Shown piece by piece: positions 31,048-32,683 of a stretch of DNA of 32,683 bases. Under the pieces are notes generated by a model that saw only the letters and a list, made by a program, of their open reading frames with translations, had not been told where the DNA came from and searched no databases. The DNA comes from Nonomuraea corallina. Its GTDB lineage: Bacteria > Actinomycetota > Actinomycetes > Streptosporangiales > Streptosporangiaceae. The stretch covers positions 1 through 32,683 of the forward strand of contig NZ_JAPNNL010000073.1 of the NCBI RefSeq assembly GCF_027620315.1, given 5' to 3'. Within the stretch, counting starts at the first letter, position 1. Each line of letters starts with the position of its first letter. A program made the position numbers and the translations under genes.

Positions 31048-32271
31048 TCAGCCTTTCCGGGGGGCGACCCTGAGCAGTGCGCGGGAGTCGGGCCGCAGGA
31101 GGCTCGCCGCCTCCGCCACGTCCGCGGCGGTCACCGCGGCGTACGCGTCCGGCAGGCCGGCCACCCGCCAGGGATCGCCGAACAGCAGCTCGAAGCGCCC
31201 GAGCAGGCGCACCCGGTTGGCGACCCTGTCCATGGACCGGTGGTGGGCGGTCAGCCACGCGGTCCGGCAGCGCCGCAGCTCCTCCTCCCCCGGCCCGTCG
31301 GCGGCGAGCGCGCGCAGCTCGGCGTCCACGGCCTCCAGCACCCGCCCGGCGGGCAGTTCCCCGGGGTGGACGGCGGTGAGCACCCACAGGTCGGGGTCGC
31401 GGGCGTCGAGGAAGTCGAACAGTCCGACCCGGGCCGAGAAGGTGACGGTGTGACCGCTCTCGCGCCGCAGCCGTTCGCGCAGCCGCGGCCTGCCGCCGCC
31501 GGTGAGCAGCCCCGCCAGCGCGGACAGCGCGAAGTGGGCGCCGGTGGCCGGGTCGGGCACGCGGTGGCCGGCGGCGAGGGCGGGCATCGGGGCGAGCGGG
31601 TCGGCGTACTCGGCCTCGCGCGCCGCCGAAGGCAGCGGCTCGTGGTAGCTGACGGGCGGTGGCGCGGGCCGGGCCGGGATGTCCCCGAAGGCGTGCGCGG
31701 CGATCTCCAGCACCGCGTCCGCCCGGACGTCGCCGGACACCGTCAGCACCGCGTTGGCCGGGCTGTAGTGCCGCTCGAAGAACTCCTCGCAGTCCTGCGG
31801 GGTGATGTGCCGGAGCGAGGCGTGGTCGCCGTAGCCGTCGTGGGCGTTGGCGGCGTCGCGGAACAGCACGGGCGACAGCCGGGGCCAGGGGAAGCCGCCG
31901 TACGGTTTGCGTGTCTTGCCGAGGATCTCCTCCCGCACGACCGAGGTCTGCGCCCGGATCGCGCGCGCGGTGATCCGGGGGCCGCGCATCCGGGCGGCCT
32001 CCAGGTTCAGCACGCGGGCGACGGCTCCGGCGGGGACGACGGTGTAGAAGTCGGTGTAGTCCTGCCGGGTGGAGGCGTTGCAGAAGCCGCCGACGCCCTC
32101 GACGTACTGGAAGTGCCCGTCGAACATCAGATGCTCGAACAGGTGGGCCAGCCCCGGGCGGCCTTCGCCGCGGAAGCCGACGCCGTAGTGGACGGCGACG
32201 GCGGCCACGGGCGCGGAGTGCTCCTCCTCGACGACGACCCGCAGCCCGTTGCCCAGTGTCACGCGCTTCAT
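31048..32271 (-). CDS. M16-family zinc metallopeptidase, catalytic subunit
   Basis: A 407-aa M16B peptidase. The inverted zinc motif HLFEH is at 43-47 in GEGRPGLAHLFEHLMF, and the third ligand is probably E114 or E115 in VVREEILGK. NASTRQDYTDFYTVVPA and ANAVLTVSGDVRADAVLEIA are typical fold segments. The ATG at 32271 overlaps the stop of the upstream phosphotransferase-like gene, and the partner subunit begins one base after its stop. No signal peptide is seen, so it acts in the cytoplasm. In context a role in maturation of a ribosomally made peptide is suggested, but general peptide turnover is possible. Confidence 0.9.
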   Translation of the reverse strand: MKRVTLGNGLRVVVEEEHSAPVAAVAVHYGVGFRGEGRPGLAHLFEHLMFDGHFQYVEGVGGFCNASTRQDYTDFYTVVPAGAVARVLNLEAARMRGPRITARAIRAQTSVVREEILGKTRKPYGGFPWPRLSPVLFRDAANAHDGYGDHASLRHITPQDCEEFFERHYSPANAVLTVSGDVRADAVLEIAAHAFGDIPARPAPPPVSYHEPLPSAAREAEYADPLAPMPALAAGHRVPDPATGAHFALSALAGLLTGGGRPRLRERLRRESGHTVTFSARVGLFDFLDARDPDLWVLTAVHPGELPAGRVLEAVDAELRALAADGPGEEELRRCRTAWLTAHHRSMDRVANRVRLLGRFELLFGDPWRVAGLPDAYAAVTAADVAEAASLLRPDSRALLRVAPRKG

Positions 32272-32683
32272 CGGGTGATCAGCCGTCCGTCCGCCGCCGC
32301 GTCGATCGTGTCGGCGACGAGTTTCAGGTAGTCGCCGAGCAGCTCGTGCCATTTCACGTACGCGGCGAAGTCGTGCACGTGGCACAGGAAGCGCACGGCG
32401 GCGGCCCTTCCCACGGCGGCGAGGTCCAGAGGGGCGTCGTAGCCGTCGAGCAGGGCGCGGATGAGGGCGTCGTAGTCGAACGGGCTGCCGGCGGGGAGCC
32501 GGTCCGCCAGCGCCCGGAACTCCACCAGTTCCCCGGCGAGCCAGCCGACGTCGCCTTCGGGCGTGCCGGCGCTCAGGTCGTCGCCGGTCAGCAGGGCTCC
32601 GGGGCGTTCGGCGGTCACGGGCAGGAGCGAGCCGAGGCTTGGGGCGCCGTGCAGCAGCGCGCGCGGCTCGTCCGGCGCGCACC
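32268..32683 (-). CDS. C-terminal part of an aminoglycoside-phosphotransferase-like protein (5' truncated by window)
   Basis: The frame is open to the right edge. About 138 codons are visible; a GTG at 32618 is an internal candidate start. LLHGAPSLGSLLP occupies the place of the APH catalytic loop HGDxxxxN but has Ala for the catalytic Asp and Ser for the Asn, and LLTGDDLSAGTPEGDVGWLA corresponds to the metal-binding DxxD region, partly changed. The helical tail (IRALLDGYDAPLDLAAVGRA, AAVRFLCHVHDFAAYVKW) is like the APH C lobe. Its stop overlaps the M16 start (ATGA). APH-like kinases beside M16 pairs are known in class V lanthipeptide-type clusters. Whether this one is active is uncertain. 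Confidence 0.6.
   Translation of the reverse strand, partial: CAPDEPRALLHGAPSLGSLLPVTAERPGALLTGDDLSAGTPEGDVGWLAGELVEFRALADRLPAGSPFDYDALIRALLDGYDAPLDLAAVGRAAAVRFLCHVHDFAAYVKWHELLGDYLKLVADTIDAAADGRLITR

Overview
The window is a GC-rich (roughly 70%) actinomycete chromosome segment. The codon bias, the many GTG and TTG starts, stop/start overlaps of the ATGA and GTGA type, F420-type LLM oxidoreductase remnants, YtrA-type GntR/ABC modules and an ECF sigma/CU044_5270 pair all suggest a filamentous actinobacterium, most likely of the Streptosporangiales (Nonomuraea-like). That placement is an inference. No rRNA, tRNA, CRISPR array, intact insertion sequence or phage gene was seen. No stretch longer than about 300 bases lacks a gene.

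Left part (1-9.1 kb). The window opens inside a large protein with a disordered Pro/Ala-rich region followed by a HAD-like domain with FLGRDG and VDTGYRGS motifs. Next is a (+) block: a PhoP/OmpR-type response regulator, a histidine kinase, a VTC/CYTH-like polyphosphate polymerase-domain protein, a DUF4956 membrane protein and a CotH-type atypical kinase. PhoP-like 7-N4-7 direct repeats lie before the regulator and before the VTC gene, so the two-component system may control itself and the downstream operon. A short XRE regulator (-) and a divergent acyltransferase-3 membrane protein follow.

Middle part (9.1-20.9 kb). A PadR regulator with palindromes directly at its start codon is coupled to a MacB-like ATPase and an FtsX-type permease. 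A converging ECF sigma factor has region 2 but no recognisable region 4. Next is a YtrA-type GntR/ABC ATPase/ABC permease operon extended by two lipoproteins (an S41 peptidase and a PAF-acetylhydrolase-like hydrolase). Then come a DHFR/RibD-like reductase, a RidA protein and a divergent WYL regulator.

Right part (20.9-32.7 kb). A complete ECF sigma factor is coupled to a CU044_5270-type protein. A fused IS30-type HTH/MarR-like regulator is divergent from a class C beta-lactamase-like serine hydrolase; exact direct repeats lie between them. A second DHFR-like reductase, a TetR regulator divergent from an NmrA-type oxidoreductase across a 13-bp inverted repeat, and the debris of an LLM-class oxidoreductase gene follow. 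A second, paralogous GntR/ABC/permease operon has an ATPase that lost the Walker B glutamate. The right edge holds a (-) operon of a degenerate aminoglycoside-phosphotransferase-like protein and two M16 peptidase-fold proteins. This looks like the downstream end of a RiPP (possibly class V lanthipeptide-like) cluster lying outside the window.

Five convergent gene ends carry strong hairpins without U-tracts, likely bidirectional terminators. They divide the window into short independent transcription units, most with their own one-component regulator.
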